Assembly: GCF_003173755.1 (NCBI RefSeq)
Contig: NZ_CP029553.1
Coordinates: 2,430,501-2,494,500 of the forward strand
Source of the DNA: Methylobacterium terrae
Lineage (GTDB): Bacteria; Pseudomonadota; Alphaproteobacteria; Rhizobiales; Beijerinckiaceae
Direction: 5' to 3'
Length of the DNA stretch: 64,000 nucleotides
Shown: positions 42,775 to 51,728 of the stretch, piece after piece
How the letters are laid out: every line of letters starts with the position of its first letter
How positions within the stretch are numbered: position 1 is the first letter of the stretch
Notes under the pieces: generated by a model
Seen by the model: only the letters and a program-made list of their open reading frames with translations
The model's database searches: none
Told to the model about the DNA's origin: nothing
Program-made: the position numbers and the translations under genes

Positions 42775-45258
42775 ATGGGGGTTGGACCTACGCCGCGGCG
42801 GCCCGGCGGCCGCGCGGGCGCCGGCGTACTGGGCGGCGCCCTTGGCTGGGCACTCGGCCTCGCGGCCGCCGCCCAGGCGGCGGAGACCGCCCCGGGCCTG
42901 CACGCGCACAACGCCGTCGGCTTCGCGGTGCTGATCGGCCTGACGATCTTCGCCACCATCCTGTCGCTGCTCTACCTGCGCGAGCGCGCCCGCTGGGCCC
43001 GGCGCGAGCACACCCTGAACGCCGAGCTCTCGGAGCTGCGCGGCGCCCACGACCGGGCCGAGCTGCTGCTCGGCTCCGAGCCGCAGCTCGTCGTGACCTG
43101 GGATGCCCGCGGCGAGCCGCGGATCGAGGGCGATGTCGGCATCACCGCCGAGGGGTCGCGGCCGGGCTCCGCCCGCCGGGTGCTCGCCTTCGGGGCCTGG
43201 CTCGTCCCCCACGACGCCGCCGCCCTCGACGCCGCGGTCGAGGCCTTGCGCGGGCGCGGCGAGCGCTTCCGCCGCACCGTCCACACCCTGCAAGGCCGCA
43301 CCGTCGAGGCGCAGGGGCAGGCGGTCGGCGGCCAGGCGCTCCTGCGCCTGCGCGAGCTCACCGGGGAGCGGAGGGAGCTGGTCGAGCTGCGCGCCACCCT
43401 GGAGGAGGCCCGCCACGGCCTCTCGGCGCTCGCCGGCCTCCTCGACGCGATTCCCCAGCCGGTCTGGCGGCGCGGCCGCGACGGGCGCCTGGCCTGGGCC
43501 AACGCCGCCTACGTCGCCGCGGCCGAGGCCGGCGACGTCGCCCGCGCGGTGCGCGAGGGGGCGGAGCTCCTCGAGCGCACGGCCCGCGAGGAGGCCGAGC
43601 GCCGCCGCTCCCGGGGCGGCGGCAACCCGCTGCGGGTCTCCGCCGTGGTGGCGGGCGCGCGCCGCACCCTCGACGTCACCGAGGTCGCGACCGAGGCCGG
43701 CACCGTCGGCATCGCGGTCGACGTCTCGGAGCTCGAGAGCGTGCGCGCCGACCTGCAGCGCCAGATGGACGCCAACGTCCGCACCCTCGACCAATTGCCC
43801 ACCGCCGTCGCGATGTTCGACGCGCGCCAGCAGCTGATCTTCCACAACGCCGCCTACCGCCAGCTCTGGGACCTCGCTCCCGCCTTCCTGGAGACCCGGC
43901 CCCTCGACGGCGAGATCCTCGACACCCTGCGCAACGCCCGCAAGCTGCCCGAGCAGGCGGATTTCCGCACCTGGAAGGCCGGCGTGCTCGCCGCCTACCG
44001 CGCCGCCGAGGCGCAGGAGACCTGGTGGCACCTGCCGGACGGCCGGACGCTCCGCGTCCTCGCCGACCCGAACCCGCAAGGGGGGCTCACCTACCTGTTC
44101 GAGGACGTGTCCGAGCGGGTCCACCTCGAGTCGCGCTACAACGTGCTGATGCAGGTGCAGAGCGAGACCCTCGACACCCTGCGCGAGCCGGTGGCGGTGT
44201 TCGGCACCGACGGGCGGCTCAAGTTCGCCAACCGGGCCTTCGCCCAGGTCTGGCGCATCGCCCCCGAGATGCTGGAGGTCCAGCCGCACATCGACCAGGT
44301 GATCGCGGTCTGCCGGACCCTGAGCCCGGCCGAGGAGCCCTGGACGCAGATCCGCGAGGCGGTGACCGGCCTCGTCGATGCCCGCCGCGGCCTCGCCTGC
44401 CGGCTGGCGCTCAAGGACGGCACCATGCTCGACTGCGCCGCCGAGCCGCTGCCCGACGGCGCGACGCTGCTCACCCACATCGACGTGACGGCGAGCGTCA
44501 ACGTCGAGCGGGCGCTCACCGACAAGAACGAGGCGCTGGAGCGCACGACGCGCCTTCGCGACGAGTTCGTGCATCACGTCTCCTACGAGCTGCGCTCGCC
44601 GCTCACCAACATCATCGGCTTCACCGAGCTCCTCGGCGACGAGACCGTCGGCGCCCTCAACCCGCGCCAGCGCGAATATGCCGACCACATCATGCGCTCG
44701 TCGGCGGCGCTCCTCGTCATCATCAACGACATCCTCGACCTCGCCTCGATCGATGCCGGCTCGATGGAGCTGACGCGCGAGCGGGTCGACGTGCAAACCA
44801 CCATCGCGGCGGCGGTGCGGGGCATCGGCGACCGGCTGGCCGAGGCCGACATCGCCCTCGTCCTCGACGTCCCGGCCGACATCGGCAGCTTCGTCGCCGA
44901 CGGCAAGCGCATCCGCCAGATCCTGTTCAACCTGCTCTCCAACGCGGTCGGCTTCTCGGCGCCGGGCCAGCAGGTGCGGGTCTGCGCCCGCAAGGACGGC
45001 GAGAGCCTGGTGCTGGAGGTGATCGACCAGGGCCGCGGCATGCCCCCCGAGGTGATGGCGCGGGTGTTCGAGCGCTTCGAGAGCCAGACGCTGGGCACCC
45101 GCCACCGCGGCGTGGGCCTCGGCCTGTCGATCGTGCGCTCCTTCGTCGAGCTCCATGGCGGGCGCATCGACATCGCCTCGGCCCCCGGCGCCGGCACCCG
45201 GGTCACCTGCACCTTCCCGGTGGGCGACGGCGAGGCGCATCTGGCGGCGGCCGAGTAG
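42775..45258 (+). CDS. Multi-PAS hybrid-less sensor histidine kinase, 827 aa
   Basis: A sensor kinase probably anchored in the inner membrane. The N-terminus has a signal-like stretch and a transmembrane helix near residues 45-65 (NAVGFAVLIGLTIFATILSLL). Two or three PAS-type domains follow (about 215-335, 340-450 and 465-575). The dimerisation/phosphoacceptor helix reads EFVHHVSYELRSPL near 597, with the substrate His before VSYELRSP; the ATPase domain has an N box (ILFNLLSNAVGF), G1 (DQGRGM) and G2 (GVGLGLSIV). No receiver domain or adjacent response regulator is present. Start at ATG 42775. It precedes the tsaE fusion, an association I believe is common in this order. Signal unknown. Confidence 0.88.
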   Translation: MGVGPTPRRPGGRAGAGVLGGALGWALGLAAAAQAAETAPGLHAHNAVGFAVLIGLTIFATILSLLYLRERARWARREHTLNAELSELRGAHDRAELLLGSEPQLVVTWDARGEPRIEGDVGITAEGSRPGSARRVLAFGAWLVPHDAAALDAAVEALRGRGERFRRTVHTLQGRTVEAQGQAVGGQALLRLRELTGERRELVELRATLEEARHGLSALAGLLDAIPQPVWRRGRDGRLAWANAAYVAAAEAGDVARAVREGAELLERTAREEAERRRSRGGGNPLRVSAVVAGARRTLDVTEVATEAGTVGIAVDVSELESVRADLQRQMDANVRTLDQLPTAVAMFDARQQLIFHNAAYRQLWDLAPAFLETRPLDGEILDTLRNARKLPEQADFRTWKAGVLAAYRAAEAQETWWHLPDGRTLRVLADPNPQGGLTYLFEDVSERVHLESRYNVLMQVQSETLDTLREPVAVFGTDGRLKFANRAFAQVWRIAPEMLEVQPHIDQVIAVCRTLSPAEEPWTQIREAVTGLVDARRGLACRLALKDGTMLDCAAEPLPDGATLLTHIDVTASVNVERALTDKNEALERTTRLRDEFVHHVSYELRSPLTNIIGFTELLGDETVGALNPRQREYADHIMRSSAALLVIINDILDLASIDAGSMELTRERVDVQTTIAAAVRGIGDRLAEADIALVLDVPADIGSFVADGKRIRQILFNLLSNAVGFSAPGQQVRVCARKDGESLVLEVIDQGRGMPPEVMARVFERFESQTLGTRHRGVGLGLSIVRSFVELHGGRIDIASAPGAGTRVTCTFPVGDGEAHLAAAE

Positions 45259-45453
45259 CCGGCGAGCGGCCGCCGCGTCCTGACGTTTCGTGCCGGCGGG
45301 TGACGGGATCGGGAAATTCCGGCACCCTGTCCGCGTTGTCTCCGGCGCCGTGTCGCGAGCCCCGGCGCGAGGCCCCGGCCCCGTCCGGGAAAGGTTAAGG
45401 TTCATGGGCTATTTCATGGGCCATCACCGGGGCGCGACGCCCCGGACGGGCCC

Positions 45454-47019
45454 GTGAGCGAGGATGGCGGAGTGGACCAGGAGGGCATGGCCGAGCGCAC
45501 ACCCTGGGAGATCGTGCTGCCGGACGAGAGCGCGACCGAGGATCTCGGGCGCTTCCTCGCCGAGATCCTGCGGCCCGGAGACCTGGTGGCGCTCTCGGGC
45601 GGGCTCGGCGGCGGCAAGACGACGCTGGCCCGGGCGATCATCCGCGACATCGTCGGCGACCCGGAGCTCGAAGTGCCGAGCCCGACCTTCACGCTCGTGC
45701 AGCCCTACGAGGGCCGGGGCGACCAGGCGGTGGTCCATGCCGACCTCTACCGGCTGCGCGGGCCCGACGAGCTGGTCGAGCTCGGCTTCGACGAGCTGAC
45801 CGAGCGGGCGATCGCGCTCGTCGAGTGGCCCGACCGGCTGCCGCCGCGCCACGGCCCGACGCTCGCCATCGACCTCTCGCTCAAGCCCGAATTCGGCGAC
45901 GACGCCCGCCTCGCCCGCCTGATCGGCGGCGGCGGCCTCGGCGACCGGCTGATGCGGGCGAGGGCGCTGCGCGTCCTCCTCGACCGCTCCGGCTGGGGCG
46001 AGGCCGAGCGCACCCACATGCAGGGCGACGCGTCGAGCCGCTCCTACGAGCGCCTGACCAACCCGGACGGCGCCAAGGCGGTGCTGATGATCTCGCCCCC
46101 GAAGGCCGACGGGCCGCCGGTGCGCGACGGCAAGCCCTACAGCGCCATCGTCCACCTCGCCGAGAGCGTGCACGCCTTCGTGGCGATGGACCGCGGCCTG
46201 CGGGCGCTCGGCCTCTCCGCCCCCAAGATCCTCGGCGAGGACCTGGAGGCGGGGATCCTGATCCTCGAGGATCTCGGCAGCGAGCCCGTCATCGACCAGA
46301 ACGGGCCCCGCCCCGAGCGCTACGCCGAGGCCGTGAAGGTGCTGGCGCGCCTGCACGGCACGACCCTGCCCGCCGTGCTGCCGGTGGCCGAGGGCCGCGA
46401 CCACGTCCTGCCTCCCTACGACCGCGAGGCGCTGCTGTTCGAGGCCGAGCTGCTGCCGGAATGGTACGCGCCCTTCGTCGCCAACACTCCGCTGGTGCCG
46501 GAGGCCCGGGCCTCGTTCGTGGCGGCCTGGAGCGAGGCGCTGGAAGGCCTCGAATCGGAGGCCCGGACCTGGACCCTGCGCGACTACCACTCGCCCAACC
46601 TGATCTGGCTGCCCGAGCGCGACGGGATCGAGCGCATCGGCGTGATCGACTTCCAGGACGCGGTGCTCGGCCACCCGGCCTACGACGTCGCCTCGCTGCT
46701 GCAGGACGCCCGGGTCGATGCCAGCGCCGAGTTCGAGCTGCGCCTGCTCGGCCTCTACGCCCGCGAGCGCAAGTTGCGGGACGCCGAGTTCGACATGCAG
46801 GGCTTCGCCCGCGCCTACGCGGTGCTGGCGGCGCAGCGCGCCACCAAGATCCTCGGCATCTTCGCCCGCCTCGACCGGCGCGACGGCAAGCCGGGCTACC
46901 TCGCCCACCTGCCGCGCATCGAGGGCTACCTCGCCCGCAACCTCGCCCATCCGGCGCTCGCCGGCGTGCGGGCTTGGTACGCCGAGCACCTGCCGCGCCT
47001 CTGTCCCGCCGATTCCTGA
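45454..47019 (+). CDS. TsaE ATPase fused to AmgK-like sugar kinase, 521 aa
   Basis: A two-enzyme fusion. Residues about 12-160 are TsaE, the ATPase that drives threonylcarbamoyl-adenosine (t6A37) formation in tRNA: Walker A SGGLGGGKTTLARA near 47, SPTFTLVQPYEG near 74, and ADLYRL. Residues about 170-521 are an aminoglycoside-phosphotransferase-fold kinase of the AmgK type, which phosphorylates MurNAc and GlcNAc at C1: QGDASSRSYERL (ATP-loop), LLLEDLG-like ILILEDLG near 270, catalytic LRDYHSPNLIWL near 380 and IDFQDAVLGHPAYDVASLL. The MurU-like gene follows 19 bases later. Start GTG 45454; ATG 45487 is an alternative eleven residues in. The fusion itself is known in this group; AmgK activity is inferred from family and neighbour. 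Confidence 0.88.
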   Translation: MSEDGGVDQEGMAERTPWEIVLPDESATEDLGRFLAEILRPGDLVALSGGLGGGKTTLARAIIRDIVGDPELEVPSPTFTLVQPYEGRGDQAVVHADLYRLRGPDELVELGFDELTERAIALVEWPDRLPPRHGPTLAIDLSLKPEFGDDARLARLIGGGGLGDRLMRARALRVLLDRSGWGEAERTHMQGDASSRSYERLTNPDGAKAVLMISPPKADGPPVRDGKPYSAIVHLAESVHAFVAMDRGLRALGLSAPKILGEDLEAGILILEDLGSEPVIDQNGPRPERYAEAVKVLARLHGTTLPAVLPVAEGRDHVLPPYDREALLFEAELLPEWYAPFVANTPLVPEARASFVAAWSEALEGLESEARTWTLRDYHSPNLIWLPERDGIERIGVIDFQDAVLGHPAYDVASLLQDARVDASAEFELRLLGLYARERKLRDAEFDMQGFARAYAVLAAQRATKILGIFARLDRRDGKPGYLAHLPRIEGYLARNLAHPALAGVRAWYAEHLPRLCPADS

Positions 47020-47038
47020 CCGCCGAAAACACCTCCCG

Positions 47039-47782
47039 ATGACCGATTCCCCGACCCCTGCCGTGACGCGCGCCTTCGTGCTGGCCGCGGGCCTCGGCAA
47101 GCGCATGCGCCCGATCACCGTCACCACGCCGAAGCCCCTGGTCGAGGTCGCCGGCAAGTCGCTGGTCGACTACGCCCTCGACCGGATCGCCGAGGCCGGC
47201 ATCCCCGAGGCGGTGGTGAACGTGCACTACCTCGCCGACCTGATGGAGGCGCACCTCGTGCGCCGGCGCTCGGGGCCCGTCGTCACCATCTCGGACGAGC
47301 GCGACAAGCTGCTCGAGACCGGCGGCGGGGTGAAGAAGGCGCTGCCGCTCCTCGGGGCGGCGCCGTTCATGGTGCTGAACTCCGATTCGTTCTGGCTCGA
47401 AGGCCCGCAGCCGAATCTCGGCCGGCTGGTGGCCGCCTGGGACCCGGAGCGGATGGACATGCTGCTGCTTTTGGCCTCCGCCGCCACCAGCCTCGGCTAT
47501 GACGGGCCGGGCGACTTCCACATGGACGGGGAGGGGCGCCTGACCCGCCGGGCCGAGCGCGAGGTCGCGCCCTTCGTCTATGCCGGCGTCGCGATCCTGA
47601 AGCCCGAACTCTTCGCCGACACGCCGGAGGGCTCGTTCTCGCTGAACCTCCTGTTCGACCGTGCCATCGCGGCCGAGCGCCTGTTCGGCCTGCGCCTCGA
47701 CGGGCAGTGGCTCCATGTCGGCACGCCGGAGGCTTTGCGCGAGGCCGAGGAGCGGGTGCGGGCGAGCGCGACGCAGCCGTGA
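47039..47782 (+). CDS. murU: MurU-like N-acetylmuramate-1-phosphate uridylyltransferase, 247 aa
   Basis: A nucleotidyltransferase that would make UDP-MurNAc from MurNAc-1-phosphate, the second step of the fosfomycin-bypassing peptidoglycan recycling route described in Pseudomonas. The N-terminal nucleotide-binding loop is FVLAAGLGKRMRPITV near residue 12, then TPKPLVEVAGKSLVDY, LETGGGVKKALPLLG near 95, and the metal-binding NSDSFW near 115. The C-terminus (WLHVGTPEALREAE) is typical. Start ATG 47039. The pairing with an AmgK-like kinase is what separates this call from generic glucose-1-phosphate nucleotidyltransferases. Confidence 0.85.
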   Translation: MTDSPTPAVTRAFVLAAGLGKRMRPITVTTPKPLVEVAGKSLVDYALDRIAEAGIPEAVVNVHYLADLMEAHLVRRRSGPVVTISDERDKLLETGGGVKKALPLLGAAPFMVLNSDSFWLEGPQPNLGRLVAAWDPERMDMLLLLASAATSLGYDGPGDFHMDGEGRLTRRAEREVAPFVYAGVAILKPELFADTPEGSFSLNLLFDRAIAAERLFGLRLDGQWLHVGTPEALREAEERVRASATQP

Positions 47783-47788
47783 GGAGAC

Positions 47789-47816
47789 TTCCCTTCCCCC
47801 CTGCGGGGAGGGGAGG
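47789..47816. repeat. Palindromic element copy 3
   Basis: CCCTTCCCC and GGGGAGGGG arms around a CCTGC loop, directly after the murU stop and before the GNAT gene. Related to the copies at 28351, 28511 and 51541; it may double as a transcription-attenuating hairpin inside the operon. Confidence 0.5.
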
Positions 47817-47855
47817 CGCCTCATCGCCCCGCCGAAAAGCTCGCACGGATCCCGC

Positions 47856-48353
47856 ATGACCCCCGGCTTCTCGATTGGTCCCATCGACGACCTCGACGCG
47901 GTCCTCGCCCTCAACGCCGCGAACGTCGCCGAGACCTCGCCCCTCGACGAGCCGGCCCTGCGCGCCCTCCTCGACCAGTCGTTCCTCGCCACTGCCGTCA
48001 TCGGCCAGGACGGCCTCGCCGCCTTCCTGATCGCCCTCGACCAGGACGCGACTTACGCCAGCCCCAACTTCGGCTGGTTCCGGGCCCGCTACCCCCGCTT
48101 CGTCTACGTCGACCGGATCGTCACCGCCCCGGCGCAGCGCGGCCGCGGGATCGCGCGCGCGCTCTACGAGTCCCTGTTCGCCCGCGCCGCCGCCGCCGGC
48201 CACGGCCGCGTCGCCTGCGAGGTCAACCGCGTGCCGCCGAACCCGGGCTCCGACGCCTTCCACGCCGCCCTCGGCTTCGACGAGGTCGGCACGGCCGAGA
48301 TCCACGGCGGCCTGAAGACGGTGCGCTACCTCCTGCGGGGGGCCGCCCGGTGA
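47856..48353 (+). CDS. GNAT family N-acetyltransferase, 165 aa
   Basis: A GCN5-related acetyltransferase. Its acetyl-CoA-binding motif A is VDRIVTAPAQRGRGIARALYESL near residues 84-106 (RGRGIA being the pyrophosphate loop), and the C-terminal FHAALGFDEVGTAEI is the usual motif B. Start ATG 47856; an upstream frame extends back into murU and is rejected. It lies between murU and addB and overlaps the addB GTG start by four bases. The substrate could be an amino acid, peptide or cell-wall sugar; nothing in the sequence decides. Confidence 0.85.
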   Translation: MTPGFSIGPIDDLDAVLALNAANVAETSPLDEPALRALLDQSFLATAVIGQDGLAAFLIALDQDATYASPNFGWFRARYPRFVYVDRIVTAPAQRGRGIARALYESLFARAAAAGHGRVACEVNRVPPNPGSDAFHAALGFDEVGTAEIHGGLKTVRYLLRGAAR

Positions 48354-51300
48354 GCGCGCCGGATCCGGGAAGCCGCGTCTTCACCATCCCGCCGGGGGCG
48401 CCCTTCCTCGACACGCTCGCCGAGGCGCTGCTGTCGGGGCGCCTCGTCGGCGACCTCGCGGGCGGGCCGTTCGGGCTCGCCGCCGTCACGCTCTACCTGC
48501 CGACCCGGCGCGCCGCCCGGGCCCTGGCGGCGATCCTCGCCCGGGAATGCGGACCGGCCGCGCTCCTGCCCCGGATGGTGCCGCTCGGCGAGGCCGACGA
48601 GGCCGAGCTCGACCTTCTCTCCGCGCCGCTGCCTGAGCGCCGCGACGACGTCCTGCGCCCGCCGATCCCGGCGCTCGAGCGCCGGCTGATCCTGGCGCGC
48701 CTCGTCCAGGCCTGGGCCGGCACCGTCGACCGCCAGCTCCTGCCGCTCGGCGACGAGGTGCCGTTCCGGGTGCCGTCCTCGCCGGCCGACGCGATCGGGC
48801 TCGCGGCCGACCTCGAGGGGCTGATGGACAGCCTCACCGTCGAGGGCCTGCCCTGGGATGACATCGCCGGCGCGGTCGAGGCCGAGCATTCGCGCTACTT
48901 CTCGCTCACCCTCGACTTCGTGCGCATCGCCGCCGAGCACTGGCCGCGGATCCTCGCCGATCGCGGCGTCAGCGATCCGGTCGAGCGCGGCCGCGCCCTG
49001 GTACTGGCGGAAGCCGCGCGCCTCGCCCGCGAGCGCCCGGCCGACCCGGTGATCGTCGCGGGCTCGACCGGCTCGGTTCCGGCCACCGCCCGTCTCATCG
49101 CCGCGATCGCGGGGCTGCCGCGCGGCGCCGTGGTGCTGCCGGGCCTCGACCGCGACCTCGACGCCGCCGGCTGGACCGCGATCGACCCCGCCGGCGACGG
49201 CGAGGCGGCGGCCCACGCCCACCCGCAGGCGGTGCTGCACCGCCTGGTGGGAAAAAGCTTCCTCGCCCTCGACCGCGCCGACATCGTCCCCCTCGGCACC
49301 CCGACCCCGGCCGCCGCGGCCCGGGCATGCCTGCTGTCCCAGGCCCTGCGCCCGGCCGAGACCACCGACGCCTGGGCGGACCTCGACGCGGGCATCCGCC
49401 GGGCGCTCGCCCGCGACGGCGCCGCCGGGATCCGGGTGGTCGAGGCCGCCGACGAGCGCGAGGAGGCGCTCGCCATCGCGGTCGCCCTGCGCGAGGCGCT
49501 GGAACGGCCCGGCCGCACCGCCGCCCTCATCACCCCGGACCGGGCGCTGGCGTTGCGCGTCGCCGCCGAGCTCGGGCGCTGGGGCATCGTCGCCGACGAT
49601 TCCGCCGGCGAGCCGCTCGCCCGCAGCCCGGCCGGGCGCCTCGCCCGGCTCGCCGCCGACGTGGCGGCGCTCGACGCCAAGCCCGAGCGGGTGCTGGCGC
49701 TCCTCGCCCACCCGCTGGTACGCCTCGGCCTGACCCGGGCGGAGGTGGAGCAGGCGGCGGCCGCGCTGGAGATCGGGTGCTTGCGCGGTCCGGCCCCGGC
49801 CAAGGGGTTCGCCGGCATCGCCGACGCCCTGCGCCTCTCCCGAGCCGAGGAGCGCCGGCACGATCCCCGCCCGCGCCGCCGCCTCACCCCGGAGGAGTGG
49901 GGGGCGGCCGACGAACTCCTTCTGCGCCTCTCGGTCGCCTTTCGCGACTTCTCCGCCGACGAGGACGACGCCGCCGACGACCTGATCGCCATCGCGCGAC
50001 GGCACCGCGCCGCCTGCGACTTCCTGATGGAGGGCCCCGAGGAGGACGAGGACGAGCCCGGGCCCGAGGTCGACGCCTCCGTGGCGGTGCTCGACGCGCT
50101 GTTCGACGACATGGAGCTGGCCGAGCCCGGCCTCCTCGCCGGCCGGTTCTCGGACTACCCGGCCTTCTTCACCGCCCTGTCGCGCGAGCGGGTGGTGTCG
50201 CGGCGCAACGCCAGCCCGCATCCGCGCCTGCGCATCCTCGGGCTCCTCGAGGCGCGCCTCCTCTCCGTCGACCGGGTGGTGCTCGGCGGCCTCGACGAGG
50301 GGGTGTGGCCGCCCAAGGCCGAGACCGACGCCTTCCTCAACCGGCCGATGCGCGGCCGCGTCGGTCTGCCGCCGCCGGAGCGGCGCCTCGGCCAGACGGC
50401 GCACGACTTCGTGCAGGCGCTCGGCTGCCCCGACGCGATCGTCACCCGGGCGCACAAGCGCGAGGGCGCGCCGACGGTGCCGTCGCGCTTCCTCCAGCGC
50501 CTGCGCGCCTTCGCGGGCGAGGAGATCTGGACGGGCCTCGTGCAGGGCGGGCAGCGCGTCCGGGCGCTCGCCGCCGCGATCGATGCAGGGGCGGGCCTTC
50601 GCAGCGGCCCCCTCCCGCCGCGCCTGCGCCGCCCGGCGCCCCGGCCCGATCCGGCCCTCTTCCCGCGCTCGCTCAGCGTCACCGAGATCGAGACCCTGGT
50701 GCGCGACCCCTACGGGATCTTCGCCCGCCACGTGCTCGGCCTCGACGCCCTGGAGCCGGTCGCGGTGCAGCCGAGCGCCAGCGACCGCGGCACCATCGTG
50801 CACGACGTGCTCGGCGGCTTCGCCGAGCGCTTCCCCGAGGCGCTGCCGTCCCTCGACGAGGCCGAGCAGGTCCTCTACGGGCTCGCCGCCAACGCCTTCG
50901 CGCCGATCGCCGACGCCTATCCGGAGCTCTACGCCGAGTGGTGGCCGCGCTTCGTGCGGCTCGCCGAGGCCTTCCTGGCCTGGGAGGCCGAGCGCCGCCC
51001 CGGCCTGCGGCGCGTCCATCCCGAGACCGGCGGGCGCTGGGTCCTGGACATCCCGGGCGGCCACGTCCTGACCCTGCGCGCCCGCGCCGACCGGATCGAG
51101 ACCCGGCGCGATGGCAGCCACACCATCATCGACTTCAAGACCGGCCAGCCCCCGAGCGCCCGCGAGGTGTTCGCCGGGTTCTCGCCCCAGCTGACGCTCG
51201 AGGCCGCCATGCTGCGCGCGGGCGCCTTCAAGGGGCTCGGGGCCGCCGCCGAGACGCCGGACCTCCTCTACGTCCGCGCCGGCGGCGGCAAGACGCCCCT

Positions 51301-51517
51301 CGATCCGATGCCGCTCAAGGCGCCGCGCAACGACGGACGGACGCTTCCCGAGCTGGTCGAGGCGCACGTCGCGGGATTGCGGCAGCTCGTCGGCGCGTTC
51401 ATGGCCGGCGAGGCGTCCTACCTGTCCCGGCCCTATCCGAAATACGCCAAGGCCTACTCGGATTACGATCACCTCGCGCGGGTCAGGGAGTGGTCGCTGG
51501 TCGAGGGGGAGGAGTGA
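48350..51517 (+). CDS. addB: Double-strand break repair protein AddB, 1055 aa
   Basis: One half of the AddAB helicase-nuclease that resects DNA ends for RecA. The N-terminal half is UvrD-like but degenerate (LYLPTRRAARALAAIL, then VAGSTGSVPATARLIAAI), and a PD-(D/E)XK nuclease-type domain lies near the C-terminus: RADRIETRRDGSHTIIDFK, with the essential Asp and Lys in IIDFKTGQPP at about residue 927. The GTG start overlaps the GNAT stop. Length matches alphaproteobacterial AddB, which has only weak similarity to Bacillus AddB. A 211-base gap separates it from addA. Confidence 0.93.
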   Translation: MSAPDPGSRVFTIPPGAPFLDTLAEALLSGRLVGDLAGGPFGLAAVTLYLPTRRAARALAAILARECGPAALLPRMVPLGEADEAELDLLSAPLPERRDDVLRPPIPALERRLILARLVQAWAGTVDRQLLPLGDEVPFRVPSSPADAIGLAADLEGLMDSLTVEGLPWDDIAGAVEAEHSRYFSLTLDFVRIAAEHWPRILADRGVSDPVERGRALVLAEAARLARERPADPVIVAGSTGSVPATARLIAAIAGLPRGAVVLPGLDRDLDAAGWTAIDPAGDGEAAAHAHPQAVLHRLVGKSFLALDRADIVPLGTPTPAAAARACLLSQALRPAETTDAWADLDAGIRRALARDGAAGIRVVEAADEREEALAIAVALREALERPGRTAALITPDRALALRVAAELGRWGIVADDSAGEPLARSPAGRLARLAADVAALDAKPERVLALLAHPLVRLGLTRAEVEQAAAALEIGCLRGPAPAKGFAGIADALRLSRAEERRHDPRPRRRLTPEEWGAADELLLRLSVAFRDFSADEDDAADDLIAIARRHRAACDFLMEGPEEDEDEPGPEVDASVAVLDALFDDMELAEPGLLAGRFSDYPAFFTALSRERVVSRRNASPHPRLRILGLLEARLLSVDRVVLGGLDEGVWPPKAETDAFLNRPMRGRVGLPPPERRLGQTAHDFVQALGCPDAIVTRAHKREGAPTVPSRFLQRLRAFAGEEIWTGLVQGGQRVRALAAAIDAGAGLRSGPLPPRLRRPAPRPDPALFPRSLSVTEIETLVRDPYGIFARHVLGLDALEPVAVQPSASDRGTIVHDVLGGFAERFPEALPSLDEAEQVLYGLAANAFAPIADAYPELYAEWWPRFVRLAEAFLAWEAERRPGLRRVHPETGGRWVLDIPGGHVLTLRARADRIETRRDGSHTIIDFKTGQPPSAREVFAGFSPQLTLEAAMLRAGAFKGLGAAAETPDLLYVRAGGGKTPLDPMPLKAPRNDGRTLPELVEAHVAGLRQLVGAFMAGEASYLSRPYPKYAKAYSDYDHLARVREWSLVEGEE

Positions 51518-51540
51518 GGGGCTGAAGGCGCGCCGGATCG

Positions 51541-51570
51541 AACCCTCCTCCCGTCTGCGGGGGCAGGGTT
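51541..51570. repeat. Palindromic element copy 4
   Basis: AACCCT and AGGGTT outer arms with CCTCCC-GGGGGC inner pairing around GTCTGC, between addB and addA. Same design as the three other pyrimidine/purine hairpins in the window. Confidence 0.45.
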
Positions 51571-51728
51571 CGGTCCGTCGCCTCGTTCGGCCGGCGAGAG
51601 GCGGGCAATCCCCCTGTGCCCCCGCCGCCACGCCCCCCGAAATCCCTGTGCAGCACCCCCCGATCGCCCTTGAGGCAACGCTTCCTTCGGTGCGAGCCCG
51701 GCACGGTGGGGCGTGACCGGGAGGACGG

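Noticed and set aside
42628..45405. Long minus-strand open frame of about 925 codons opposite the histidine kinase
   Set aside because: Composition is Arg/Gly/Glu-rich with no recognisable motif, while the plus strand carries intact PAS and kinase motifs.
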